Shown: positions 1-6,579, counted from the stretch's first letter. The stretch: DNA of 10,288 nucleotides from an uncultured Clostridia bacterium (GCA_947628555.1 CANRAI010000034.1:1-10288); one strand, 5' to 3'. Notes: generated from the sequence alone by a model not told the origin. A program made the numbers and translations.

Positions 1-43
1 AAAAAACGGGCGGTTTTTAGCCGAAAATCGCTAAAAACCGCCC
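1..43 (-). terminator. Intrinsic terminator of tRNA-Gln
   Basis: A perfect 14-bp inverted repeat (8-21 pairing with 30-43, arm GGGCGGTTTTTAGC) has an 8-nt loop. Read on the minus strand it is followed by GTTTTTT, the complement of the first seven bases. It starts 5 bases past the CCA end of the tRNA gene. GC-rich stem base plus a T-run is the classic Rho-independent form. Any plus-strand transcript ending here would lack the T-run, so I assign it to the minus strand only. Confidence 0.93.
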
Positions 44-48
44 AAAAT

Positions 49-123
49 TGGCTGGGGCGAAGTGATTCGAACACCCGGATGACGGAGTCAGAGTCCGTTG
101 CCTTACCGCTTGGCGACGCCCCA
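49..123 (-). tRNA. tRNA-Gln (anticodon CTG)
   Basis: The reverse complement folds as a full cloverleaf. The acceptor strand TGGGGCG pairs with CGCCCCA, the D arm is GCC...GGC, the anticodon stem ACGGA/TCCGT holds loop CTCTGAC (anticodon CTG, reads CAG), and the T arm contains TTCGAAT. The weak U1-A72 pair and G73 discriminator are typical of glutamine tRNAs. CCA is encoded (49-51), so the tRNA body is 52-123. It stands alone, with its own promoter at 142-170 and terminator at 1-43. The family of Gln tRNAs usually also includes a TTG isoacceptor, which is not in this window. Confidence 0.96.
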
Positions 124-141
124 ATAACTTATTGCTTTTAA

Positions 142-170
142 ATTATATATTTAATTCTGCGAAAAAACAA
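142..170 (-). promoter_or_regulatory. Promoter of tRNA-Gln
   Basis: On the minus strand a TTGTTT -35 (165-170) is separated by 17 bp from a perfect TATAAT -10 (142-147). Initiation would fall near 135, about 12 nt before the mature 5' end of the tRNA, a normal leader for RNase P processing. The surroundings are very AT-rich. Sequence match only; no start site has been measured. Confidence 0.8.
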
Positions 171-284
171 GCAATTTTAGCACATTTAATTAAAAATTTT
201 AATACCGCTTTAATTTTAATGCCTTACCCGGCGGCGCGCGTGGTATGCGCCTCCACAAGCAGGTTTCCGACTTTCGTCTGCCGC

Positions 285-313
285 TTGCAATCTCCGCCAT
301 GTCATGCTATAAT
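285..313 (+). promoter_or_regulatory. Extended -10 promoter, predicted leaderless start
   Basis: TTGCAA (285-290), a 17-bp spacer and TATAAT (308-313), preceded by TGC to give an extended -10 (TGCTATAAT). The -10 ends 6 nt before the ATG at 320, so the usual start distance of about 7 nt places +1 on the A of the start codon. No purine-rich ribosome site exists upstream of that ATG. It drives the NUDIX-YraN gene and probably the whole operon to 4337. Confidence 0.8.
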
Positions 314-319
314 ATAAAT

Positions 320-1072
320 ATGAAAAAAGTGGAATTAACGGAGGTCGTTGCGGCGCTGATATTCAGAGGGGATAAGTTTCTTATTTGCCAGCGCCCCGCA
401 CATAAAGCGCGCGGACTTCTGTGGGAATTTGTCGGCGGAAAGGTGGAGAAGGGCGAAACAAAGGCGCAGGCGCTGGTGCGCGAATGTCGTGAAGAACTTG
501 CCGTAACCGTAGCCCCTCACGATGTTTATATGGAAGTAATTCATTCATACCCGGATATTCGGGTGCATTTGACGATTTTTAATACCGAAATAGCCGAAGG
601 CGAACCCGTGCTTCTGGAACATGCCGCACTGAAATGGATTACTCCCGCAGAAATAAAAAATTATACGTTCTGCCCCGCCGACAAGGATATCCTTAAAAAA
701 ATCGCTGACGAAAGTCTCAAAAATCGGCAAAGGCACAACATAAACCTCGGTGAAAGGGGCGAAAAAATCGCGGCGCGGCATTTAAAGAAAAAGGGTTATA
801 AAATTCTCGAACGCAATATGCACACCCCTTTCGGAGAAGTGGATATCGTGGCGAAAATCAATGACGTGTTGATATTTTGCGAAGTCAAAACGCGTACGAG
901 CGACGCATACGGCAGCCCCGCCGAGGCGGTGAATAAAGAAAGACGTATGCGATATATCCGTTCTGCCGAGTACTATTTGCAGAAAAACGGAACCGACTTT
1001 ACGGCGCGCTTCGATATCATAGAAATTACCGGCGGTAAAATAAATCATATAGAAAACGCGTACGGGCGATAA
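320..1072 (+). CDS. NUDIX hydrolase (MutT-like) fused to YraN/UPF0102 nuclease-like domain
   Basis: A 250-aa two-domain protein. Residues 1-130 are a MutT-type NUDIX pyrophosphohydrolase. The NUDIX box is seen as G40, E46, R54-E55, E58-E59, with Ala61 where the consensus Gly usually stands. Such enzymes clean oxidised (8-oxo) or odd nucleotides from the pool. After a short basic linker, residues 142-250 match the YraN/UPF0102 family, a restriction-endonuclease-like fold: G144-E145, G172-E173-V-D175, and E188-V-K190-T-R. The ATG at 320 is chosen because the NUDIX fold begins right after it and a strong promoter ends 6 nt before it; an upstream TTG/ATG extension from 245 would run through that promoter. 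First gene of a plus-strand operon, 33 nt before the next gene. The exact NUDIX substrate cannot be told from sequence, and YraN is poorly characterised. Confidence 0.93.
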   Translation: MKKVELTEVVAALIFRGDKFLICQRPAHKARGLLWEFVGGKVEKGETKAQALVRECREELAVTVAPHDVYMEVIHSYPDIRVHLTIFNTEIAEGEPVLLEHAALKWITPAEIKNYTFCPADKDILKKIADESLKNRQRHNINLGERGEKIAARHLKKKGYKILERNMHTPFGEVDIVAKINDVLIFCEVKTRTSDAYGSPAEAVNKERRMRYIRSAEYYLQKNGTDFTARFDIIEITGGKINHIENAYGR

Positions 1073-1105
1073 GCTGTGCAGCATATAAGTTTAAGGAGAA
1101 ACAGT

Positions 1106-2074
1106 ATGGAAAATCTAAAATTGGTTTCACAATGGGATAAAACTTTTCCCAAAAACGAAAAGGTAAACCATAAAAAGGTAACTTTTCATAACCGCTACGG
1201 AATAACCCTTGCCGCGGATATGTATATGCCGGGAAACGTTAAAGGTAAGTTGCCCGCGATAGCGGTTTGCGGACCGTTCGGCGCAGTTAAAGAACAGGCT
1301 TCGGGGTTATACGCGCAGACGCTGGCGGAGCGCGGGTTTTTGACGATTGCTTTCGACCCGTCTTTTACCGGAGAAAGCGGGGGAACTCCCAGATACGTAG
1401 CTTCTCCCGATATCAATACCGAGGATTTTTGCGCCGCAGTTGATTTTCTTTCTTGCCATGAAAGCGCGGACTCCGAAAAAATCGGTATTCTTGGTATCTG
1501 CGGTTGGGGCGGAATGGCAATAAACGCCGCCGCGGAAGATACGCGCGTTAAGGCTACGGTGGCTTCTACCATGTACGATATGACAAGGGTAAATGCATAT
1601 GGTTATTTTGACGGCATGGATGAAAACGCAAGGTACGAATTAAAAAAATATTTAAATTCTCAGAGGACATTGGATTACATTAACGGAAATTATCGCCGGG
1701 CGGGCGGAGTCGCCGACCCTTTGCCGTCTGACGCGCCTTTCTTTGTAAAAGATTATTACAATTATTACAAGACGCCCCGCGGCTATCACGTTCGTTCTTT
1801 AAACTCCAACGAAGGGTGGAACACAACGTCCGCGCTCTCCTTTATAAATATGCCCATTCTGCAATTTGCAGGCGAAATAAAAAGCGCGGTTTTGCTTATT
1901 CACGGCGAAAAGGCTCATTCATGTTATTTTTCAAAGGACGTTTTTAAAAAACTTAACGGCGAAAATAAGGAGTTGTATCTGATTCCCGACGCCGTGCATA
2001 CCGACCTTTACGACAGAACCGATATAATACCTTTCGACAAAATAGAGAACTTTTACAAAGCCTATCTGAAATAG
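1106..2074 (+). CDS. Alpha/beta hydrolase, dienelactone-hydrolase-like, Cys nucleophile
   Basis: A 322-aa cytoplasmic hydrolase with no signal peptide. The nucleophile elbow reads G130-I-C132-G-W-G, placing a cysteine where most alpha/beta hydrolases have serine, as in dienelactone hydrolases and the YcjY-like group. The likely catalytic histidine is His298 in A-V-H-T-D, and an acid residue lies probably in or near H266-G-E-K269. An insert of about 90 residues rich in Tyr and Asn (about 165-255) forms a probable lid between the elbow and the acid strand. The ATG at 1106 has a clear AAGGAGA (1093-1099) 6-7 nt upstream. It is cotranscribed with the NUDIX-YraN gene before and the aldo/keto reductases after. 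The substrate is unknown; an ester, lactone or peptide-like bond is possible. Confidence 0.88.
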   Translation: MENLKLVSQWDKTFPKNEKVNHKKVTFHNRYGITLAADMYMPGNVKGKLPAIAVCGPFGAVKEQASGLYAQTLAERGFLTIAFDPSFTGESGGTPRYVASPDINTEDFCAAVDFLSCHESADSEKIGILGICGWGGMAINAAAEDTRVKATVASTMYDMTRVNAYGYFDGMDENARYELKKYLNSQRTLDYINGNYRRAGGVADPLPSDAPFFVKDYYNYYKTPRGYHVRSLNSNEGWNTTSALSFINMPILQFAGEIKSAVLLIHGEKAHSCYFSKDVFKKLNGENKELYLIPDAVHTDLYDRTDIIPFDKIENFYKAYLK

Positions 2075-2109
2075 ATTTAAATTAAGGTAAACATTTGAGG
2101 GGGACTAAG

Positions 2110-3231
2110 GTGGCAAACTTAAAGATATTCGAGGGCGTACATAAAAATTTCGGGTTCGGCTGTATGCGCCTGCCTATGAAAAACGGCGATGTGGATTACG
2201 AAGAATTCAATAAAATGATTGACGCTTTCATGGGCGCAGGTTTTAATTACTTCGATACAGCGCACGGATATTTGCAGGGTAAAAGCGAAACCGCTATTCG
2301 CGACTGCCTTGTCAAAAGATATAAAAGAGAACAATTCGTACTCACGAACAAACTGACCGATTTCTTTTTTAAAGGGGAAAACGAAGTTCGCCCTTTCTTT
2401 GAAAGCCAGCTTGAAATGTGCGGCGTGGATTACTTCGATTTTTACCTTATGCACGCGCAGGGCAGGGAGAATTTTCCGCATTTCAAACGCTGCCGCGCCT
2501 ACGAGCAGGCGCTCGGACTTAAAAAAGAAGGCAAAATCAAGCACTTCGGCATTTCTTTCCACGATAAGCCGGAAGTTTTAAGGCAGATTTTAACAGAATA
2601 CCCGCAAATAGAAGTCGTGCAGATTCAGTTTAATTATCTCGACTTCGACGACCCCGCAGTGCAGTCCGAAAAGTGCTACGAGGTATGCCGTGAATTCAAT
2701 AAACCCGTAATTGTAATGGAACCCGTAAAGGGCGGCAGCCTTGTCAATTTGCCGCAGGAGGCGGAAAGGTATTTCAAAGAAGGAAACGCGAGCGCGGCAA
2801 GCTACGCAATACGTTTTGCGGCGGGCTTCGAGGGGATTTTTATGGTGCTTTCGGGAATGAGCGATTTAGCTCAGATGAACGACAATATTTCGTTTATGAA
2901 AGACTTCAAACCCCTTGACGAAAAAGAGCTGGAAGCCGTCCGAAAAGTGTGCGCGGTATTCAGGACAAAGGATTTAATCGCCTGTACAGCCTGCCGCTAC
3001 TGTACGGCAGGCTGCCCCAAAAAGATTTCCATACCCGACCTTTTCGCGTGCATGAACGCAAAAAATCTGCATCACGACTGGAACGCCGATTATTATTACA
3101 ATCAGGTCCACACTAATTCGGGCGGCAAGGCTTCGGAGTGCATAGCCTGCGGGAAGTGCGAAAGCGCATGCCCGCAGCGTCTGCCGATAAGAAAGCTTTT
3201 AAAGGACGTCGCTAAGGAGTTTGAAAAATAA
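2110..3231 (+). CDS. Aldo/keto reductase with two C-terminal 4Fe-4S motifs
   Basis: A 373-aa protein. An aldo/keto reductase TIM barrel (about 10-285) has the complete catalytic tetrad: Asp49 and Tyr54 (F-D-T-A-H-G-Y), Lys81 and His115. The C-terminus carries a ferredoxin-like module: C292-x2-C295-x2-C298-x3-C302-P and C344-x2-C347-x2-C350-x3-C354-P, enough for two 4Fe-4S clusters. This is the anaerobe-type reductase that may pass electrons between NAD(P)H or ferredoxin and a carbonyl substrate. I prefer the GTG at 2110 as start because GAGGGGG (2097-2103) lies 6 nt upstream; a TTG at 2095 would add five residues but overlaps that site. The stop and the next start overlap (TAATG), implying translational coupling. 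Substrate unknown. Confidence 0.92.
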   Translation: MANLKIFEGVHKNFGFGCMRLPMKNGDVDYEEFNKMIDAFMGAGFNYFDTAHGYLQGKSETAIRDCLVKRYKREQFVLTNKLTDFFFKGENEVRPFFESQLEMCGVDYFDFYLMHAQGRENFPHFKRCRAYEQALGLKKEGKIKHFGISFHDKPEVLRQILTEYPQIEVVQIQFNYLDFDDPAVQSEKCYEVCREFNKPVIVMEPVKGGSLVNLPQEAERYFKEGNASAASYAIRFAAGFEGIFMVLSGMSDLAQMNDNISFMKDFKPLDEKELEAVRKVCAVFRTKDLIACTACRYCTAGCPKKISIPDLFACMNAKNLHHDWNADYYYNQVHTNSGGKASECIACGKCESACPQRLPIRKLLKDVAKEFEK

Positions 3232-4337
3232 TGGAATACAGAAAATTGCCGAAAGGCGAGGAAAAATTGAGCGTACTCGGGTTGGGTATGGGCGGAATAC
3301 AGAACACCGCGCCCGAAGAAATTCAGGCGGTTTTGGAGCGCGCGATTGAAAACGGCATAAACTTTTTCGACCTCTGCGCGGGCGGCAAATGCGTTTACGA
3401 ACCGTTTGGCAGGGCGATACGCGGCAAGCGAGATAAAATTTATTTCCAGCTTCATTTCGGCGCGGTTTATAAGGAAAACGGCGAATACGGCTGGTCGCGC
3501 GACCTCGACGCCGTTAAAAAGACTTTCGAATGGGAAATGAAAACGCTCGGCACGGATTACGCCGATTTTGGATTTCTGCATTGCGTTGACGAGGAAAACG
3601 ATTTTGAGGATTTGAAAAAGGGCGGCGTTTTCGACTTCGTCAAAGACTTGAAGGGGAAGGGAATCGTCCGTCATATGGGTTTTTCCTCGCACACGCCGAA
3701 AGTTGCGCACAAACTTCTCGACACCGGCGTAATGGACATGATGATGTTTTCTATAAATCCCGCATACGACTTGGAAAGGGGTGACGAATTCGGCATAGGC
3801 ACAACCGCCGAACGTGCGGCGCTTTTCCGCCGTTGCGAGGCGGAGGGAGTGGGTATATCCGTAATGAAACCCTTTCACGGTGGGCAGTTGCTGTCCGAAA
3901 AGACTTCGCCATTTAAAAAGGCTTTGACGAGAAACCAGTGTATTAGTTACTGCCTCGACCGCCCCGCGGTGCTCGCTGTAGTGCCCGGCGTAAGAAATCT
4001 TAACGATTTGGACGAGCTTTTGGAATATCCCGAATCGACATCGTCGCAGCGCGACTATTCAGTGATAAGCGAATTTACTCCCGAATCCGCCGTCGGCAGC
4101 TGCGTATATTGTAACCATTGCCAGCCCTGTCCTGCGGGAATAGATATAGGACTGGTCAATAAATACTACGATTTATCCCTTGCGGGCGACAAAATGGCGG
4201 AGGGGCATTACGAAAAACTTGCAATAAAGGCGGACGCGTGCCTAAAATGCGGCCATTGCGACAATCGCTGTCCTTTCAAGGTAAAGCAGCAGGAGAGAAT
4301 ACGGAAGATTAACCTGTATTTTAAAGGGGCAAATTAG
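3231..4337 (+). CDS. Aldo/keto reductase-like Fe-S protein with altered catalytic tetrad
   Basis: A 368-aa paralogue of the preceding gene with the same order: a barrel of about 1-285, then C291-x2-C294-x2-C297-x2-C300-P and C337-x2-C340-x2-C343-x3-C347-P. Asp47 and His117 of the tetrad are kept, but the Tyr position holds Gly52 and the Lys position holds His75 (F-Q-L-H-F-G). A family with these changes (F-D-L-C-A-G-G and Q-L-H-F-G signatures) is, as I recall, widespread in clostridia, so the change looks stable rather than decayed. Classical carbonyl reduction is therefore doubtful; an electron-transfer or partner role for the upstream reductase is possible. It starts with ATG overlapping the upstream stop by 1 nt; the upstream CDS end carries AAGGAG (3213-3218), about 12 nt before it. 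Last gene of the operon. Confidence 0.9.
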   Translation: MEYRKLPKGEEKLSVLGLGMGGIQNTAPEEIQAVLERAIENGINFFDLCAGGKCVYEPFGRAIRGKRDKIYFQLHFGAVYKENGEYGWSRDLDAVKKTFEWEMKTLGTDYADFGFLHCVDEENDFEDLKKGGVFDFVKDLKGKGIVRHMGFSSHTPKVAHKLLDTGVMDMMMFSINPAYDLERGDEFGIGTTAERAALFRRCEAEGVGISVMKPFHGGQLLSEKTSPFKKALTRNQCISYCLDRPAVLAVVPGVRNLNDLDELLEYPESTSSQRDYSVISEFTPESAVGSCVYCNHCQPCPAGIDIGLVNKYYDLSLAGDKMAEGHYEKLAIKADACLKCGHCDNRCPFKVKQQERIRKINLYFKGAN

Positions 4338-4394
4338 AAATTTTGAGAAAAGGATTTAAAATTTATTCAATAGGCCGTTAAAAATATCGGAGCC

Positions 4395-4437
4395 GCAATT
4401 TAAAAGCCGAACCTTTCGTGGTTCGGCTTTAAATTGC
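4395..4437. terminator. Bidirectional hairpin terminator between convergent genes
   Basis: An 18-bp inverted repeat (4395-4413 against 4420-4437, core AAAGCCGAACC / GGTTCGGCTTT) has one bulged A and a 6-nt TTTCGT loop. It sits 57 nt after the aldo/keto reductase stop and 4 nt beyond the nth stop codon. The plus side is followed by TTGGTTATTTTT, a moderate T-tract; the minus side reads into GGCTCCGATATTTTT. The position between two converging genes suggests it stops both. Confidence 0.82.
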
Positions 4438-4441
4438 TTGG

Positions 4442-5074
4442 TTATTTTTCCGAATTGTAAAATTCGCAAAGCGTTTTTAAAGTGCAGTTTTCGCAATCGG
4501 GCTTACGGCTGTGACATACCCGCCTGCCGTGATATATAAGATAATGGTGCGCTTTCGACCACATGTTTTTCGGGATTATTTCAGTCAGCCCGCGTTCGAC
4601 TTTTTCGGGAGTGTTCCCGTGCGCCAGCCCAAGGCGGTTGGAAACGCGGAAAACGTGCGTATCCACGGCAATCGCGTCGCCCCCGAAAGCTATGGCATAC
4701 ACTACGTTCGCCGTCTTTTGACCTACGCCCGCTAAACTTTTTAATTGCGCGTGGTCGCGCGGTACTTCTCCGCCGAATTTTTCAACTATATCCCGCGAAG
4801 CTGAAAGAATGTGCGCCGCCTTGCTTCTGTAAAATCCGCAGGAATATATGTATTTTTCCAAATCTTTCTGCGAAAGTTCAAGCATGGCGCGCGGGGTGTG
4901 GTATTTTTGGAATAATTCTTTTGTCACCTTGTTTACCCGTTCGTCCGTGCACTGCGCCGAAAGTATAACGGCGACCAGCAGCTCGTACGGTGACCCGAAT
5001 TTAAGCGCGGGAGCGGCGTCGGGATAGAGGGAAGCAAGTTCTTGCAGAATCTTCAAAGCTTTTTTCTGTTCCAT
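4442..5074 (-). CDS. nth: Endonuclease III, DNA glycosylase/AP lyase
   Basis: A 210-aa protein, the same size as the E. coli enzyme and with key residues at the same numbers: Lys120 in the helix-hairpin-helix G-V-G-Q-K-T and Asp138 in V-D-T-H, plus the 4Fe-4S loop C187-x6-C194-x2-C197-x5-C203. It removes oxidised pyrimidines from DNA and cuts the abasic site, acting in base excision repair. The ATG is preceded not by a ribosome site but by an extended -10 (TGTTAAAAT) ending 6 nt upstream, so a leaderless mRNA is predicted. The DUF3343 gene lies 31 nt upstream on the same strand and may also read through. It shares its terminator with the convergent operon. Function is secure by motif; the leaderless start is inference. 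Confidence 0.97.
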   Translation of the reverse strand: MEQKKALKILQELASLYPDAAPALKFGSPYELLVAVILSAQCTDERVNKVTKELFQKYHTPRAMLELSQKDLEKYIYSCGFYRSKAAHILSASRDIVEKFGGEVPRDHAQLKSLAGVGQKTANVVYAIAFGGDAIAVDTHVFRVSNRLGLAHGNTPEKVERGLTEIIPKNMWSKAHHYLIYHGRRVCHSRKPDCENCTLKTLCEFYNSEK

Positions 5075-5080
5075 AGGTAG

Positions 5081-5109
5081 ATTTTAACATATTTTTCGAA
5101 AGCAATCAA
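5081..5109 (-). promoter_or_regulatory. nth promoter, predicted leaderless
   Basis: On the minus strand: TTGATT (5104-5109), 17-bp spacer, then TAAAAT (5081-5086) preceded by TGT. Six bases (CTACCT) separate the -10 from the nth ATG. The -35 overlaps the TGA stop (5106-5108) of the upstream DUF3343 gene. The layout matches the promoters at 285-313 and 7557-7586. Confidence 0.72.
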
Positions 5110-5336
5110 TAATTTTTTACCCTGAGAAATCCGTAAAAAGCCGAATATCTGCCGTTTAAAATAAGCGTTCTGACGCGCGGCAGCATATTCTGCGGAAATC
5201 TTATCGAAAGTCCGCAGCCGATGTTCGCTTCGCGCGGGGTGTTTATAAGCGATGAAGGCACGCCGTGCGCCCGCAGACGGGTGTTACACTCTATTGCCTG
5301 CGTGCGCGAACGGAAAACGGCAATTTGCTCTGTCAT
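5106..5336 (-). CDS. DUF3343 putative Se/S carrier-like protein
   Basis: A 76-aa protein matching the DUF3343 family by its pattern: an N-terminal strand with T-Q-A-I-E, then T33-P-R-E, and the signature G40-C41-G-L-S-I-R-F. Members are usually 70-90 aa and commonly sit beside cysteine desulfurases and selenium-metabolism genes; Cys41 (and perhaps Cys17) is the likely sulfur or selenium carrier. The ATG at 5336 has GGAAGG (on the minus strand, about 8 nt upstream), and a TATACT box (5353-5358) could be its -10, though no good -35 is visible. It is divergent from the interrupted cysteine desulfurase, with a 61-bp shared gap, which supports a joint role in persulfide or selenide transfer. No selA, selB or selD is present here, so a selenium role is only suggested. 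Confidence 0.82.
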   Translation of the reverse strand: MTEQIAVFRSRTQAIECNTRLRAHGVPSSLINTPREANIGCGLSIRFPQNMLPRVRTLILNGRYSAFYGFLRVKNY

Positions 5337-5397
5337 ATTTAAGACCTTCCGTAGTATAAATAAAATATACTATTATATTATGTTGAAAGGAGAATTT

Positions 5398-6498
5398 ATG
5401 ATATATCTCGACAACGCCGCCACGGGCGGCTTTAAGCCCGACTGCGTGACGTCGGCGGCAAGCGTGGCTTTGGCGCACGCGGCTAATCCCGGAAGAAGCG
5501 GACACAGGCTTTCGCTTTCCTGTATGGAGCGGGTGGTTGCCGCCCGCAGGATTTTAAGTGAATTTTTCGGCGGTTACGGCTACGAAAGAGTGGTTTTTAC
5601 GAAGAATTGCACGGAAGCTTTGAATATCGCAATTTTTTCGCTGCCGACGCCTATTATAACAACGGTTGCCGAACATAATTCGGTTCTGCGCCCGCTTGAA
5701 AAATTGAAGAACGGCGGGGCGAAAATCGAATAAAACGAAATTGATTTGAATGAAATGGAAAGGGCGGTAGAGGTTGCGGCGCGCGGCGGCACGCCGCCGC
5801 GCGCCGCCGTGATAACGCTGGCTTCCAACGTCACGGGAACCGCGCCGGATATCATGCGTGTGCGTAAAATTCTTCCGCCCGAATGTCTTTTGATTTGCGA
5901 TGGCGCGCAGGCGTGCGGACATACGGAAATCGACATGCACAAATGCGGAATAGACGGACTTGCCGTCGCGGGGCACAAGGGAATGTTGGGTATTCAGGGC
6001 AGCGGCGCGCTTTTGTTTTCGGAAAGATTTAATCCCGCGCCCTTTATGTTCGGCGGCACGGGCAGCGAAAGCTATAATCCGAACATGCCCGATTTTTATC
6101 CCGACAAGCTTGAAGCGGGTACTTTGAATTTTCCCGCGGTTATTTCGCTTGCGGAGGGCGCGACGTATCTTAAAGAGCATATGTCCGAGCATAAAAAGCG
6201 GGTGGAGGATTTTACGGCGCGCACCATAGAAGGACTTAAAAAAATTAGCGGGGCGGAGGTTTTTTCCAAGCCGAACCCGTACGGAATCGTCGCCCTGCGC
6301 CTTAAAAAAGTTCAGTCCGAAATGGCGGCTTTCGCGCTTTCGGAAGAATTTGGGATATGCGTGCGCGGCGGATTGCACTGCGCGCCGCTTATGCACAAAG
6401 CGTTAGGCTCGGACGGGCTGATACGTCTTTCGTTTTCGGCGTTTACGCCGCCCGTTGCGGTCGAAGAGGCGCTTAAAGCTATTTCCGCGCTTGCGTGA
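5398..6498 (+). pseudogene. Cysteine desulfurase, class V aminotransferase, interrupted by in-frame TAA
   Basis: One continuous frame of 366 codon positions resembling the cysteine desulfurase group found beside DUF3343, with one TAA at 5731-5733 (codon 112). Before it: Y-L-D-N-A-A-T, the T-K-N-C-T-E-A-L phosphate loop and cofactor-stacking His93. After it: S-N-V-T-G-T, Asp168-x2-Gln171, PLP lysine Lys194 (G-H-K-G), and the active-site Cys328 in G-L-H-C-A-P with a good C-terminus. The enzyme takes sulfur from cysteine as a bound persulfide. ATG 5398 has AAAGGAG 5 nt upstream. No other damage is visible, so this is a very recent nonsense change, a sequencing error, or readthrough. The codon was probably Tyr (TAT/TAC) or Gln/Lys. 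The first 111 residues alone lack the PLP lysine and could not work. An internal restart near 5746-5755 would lack the N-terminal part and has no convincing ribosome site. Confidence 0.85.
5776..5807. repeat. Perfect GC-only inverted repeat inside the cysteine desulfurase frame
   Basis: The 14-base arms 5776-5789 and 5794-5807 are perfect reverse complements made only of G and C, with a 4-nt CACG turn. It begins 42 nt after the in-frame TAA and encodes residues 127-137 (A-A-R-G-G-T-P-P-R-A-A), just before the conserved S-N-V-T-G-T. This stretch appears a few residues longer than usual in the family, so an inserted palindrome is possible. No second copy exists in the window. Confidence 0.75.
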
Positions 6499-6579
6499 TT
6501 TTGTGTAGCGTTGAAGGGTAACATCAATCCCGATAAATTTATTTGAATTTAAAATGCGGCAAATTTCCGTAAGATGTGC

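Noticed and set aside
245..319. Upstream extension of the NUDIX-YraN frame starting at 245
   Set aside because: The extra 25 residues would be encoded across the -35 and -10 of the promoter, and the NUDIX fold begins directly after ATG 320.
2095..2109. TTG start adding five residues to the first aldo/keto reductase
   Set aside because: The ribosome site GAGGGGG lies inside this stretch and is well spaced for GTG 2110.
3102..3878. Minus-strand open frame of 258 codons across the two aldo/keto reductases
   Set aside because: It covers two plus-strand genes with firm Fe-S motifs and shows no ribosome site or recognisable domain.
5731..5733. Stop-codon recoding, such as selenocysteine insertion, at the cysteine desulfurase TAA
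   Set aside because: Selenocysteine uses TGA, not TAA, and TAA is used as a normal stop at other genes here (1072, 3231, 7456). The downstream hairpin alone is not enough evidence.
5554..6396. Long minus-strand open frame (280 codons) opposite the cysteine desulfurase
   Set aside because: Its translation is rich in Arg and His with no domain pattern, and it is the antisense shadow of a gene with clear motifs.
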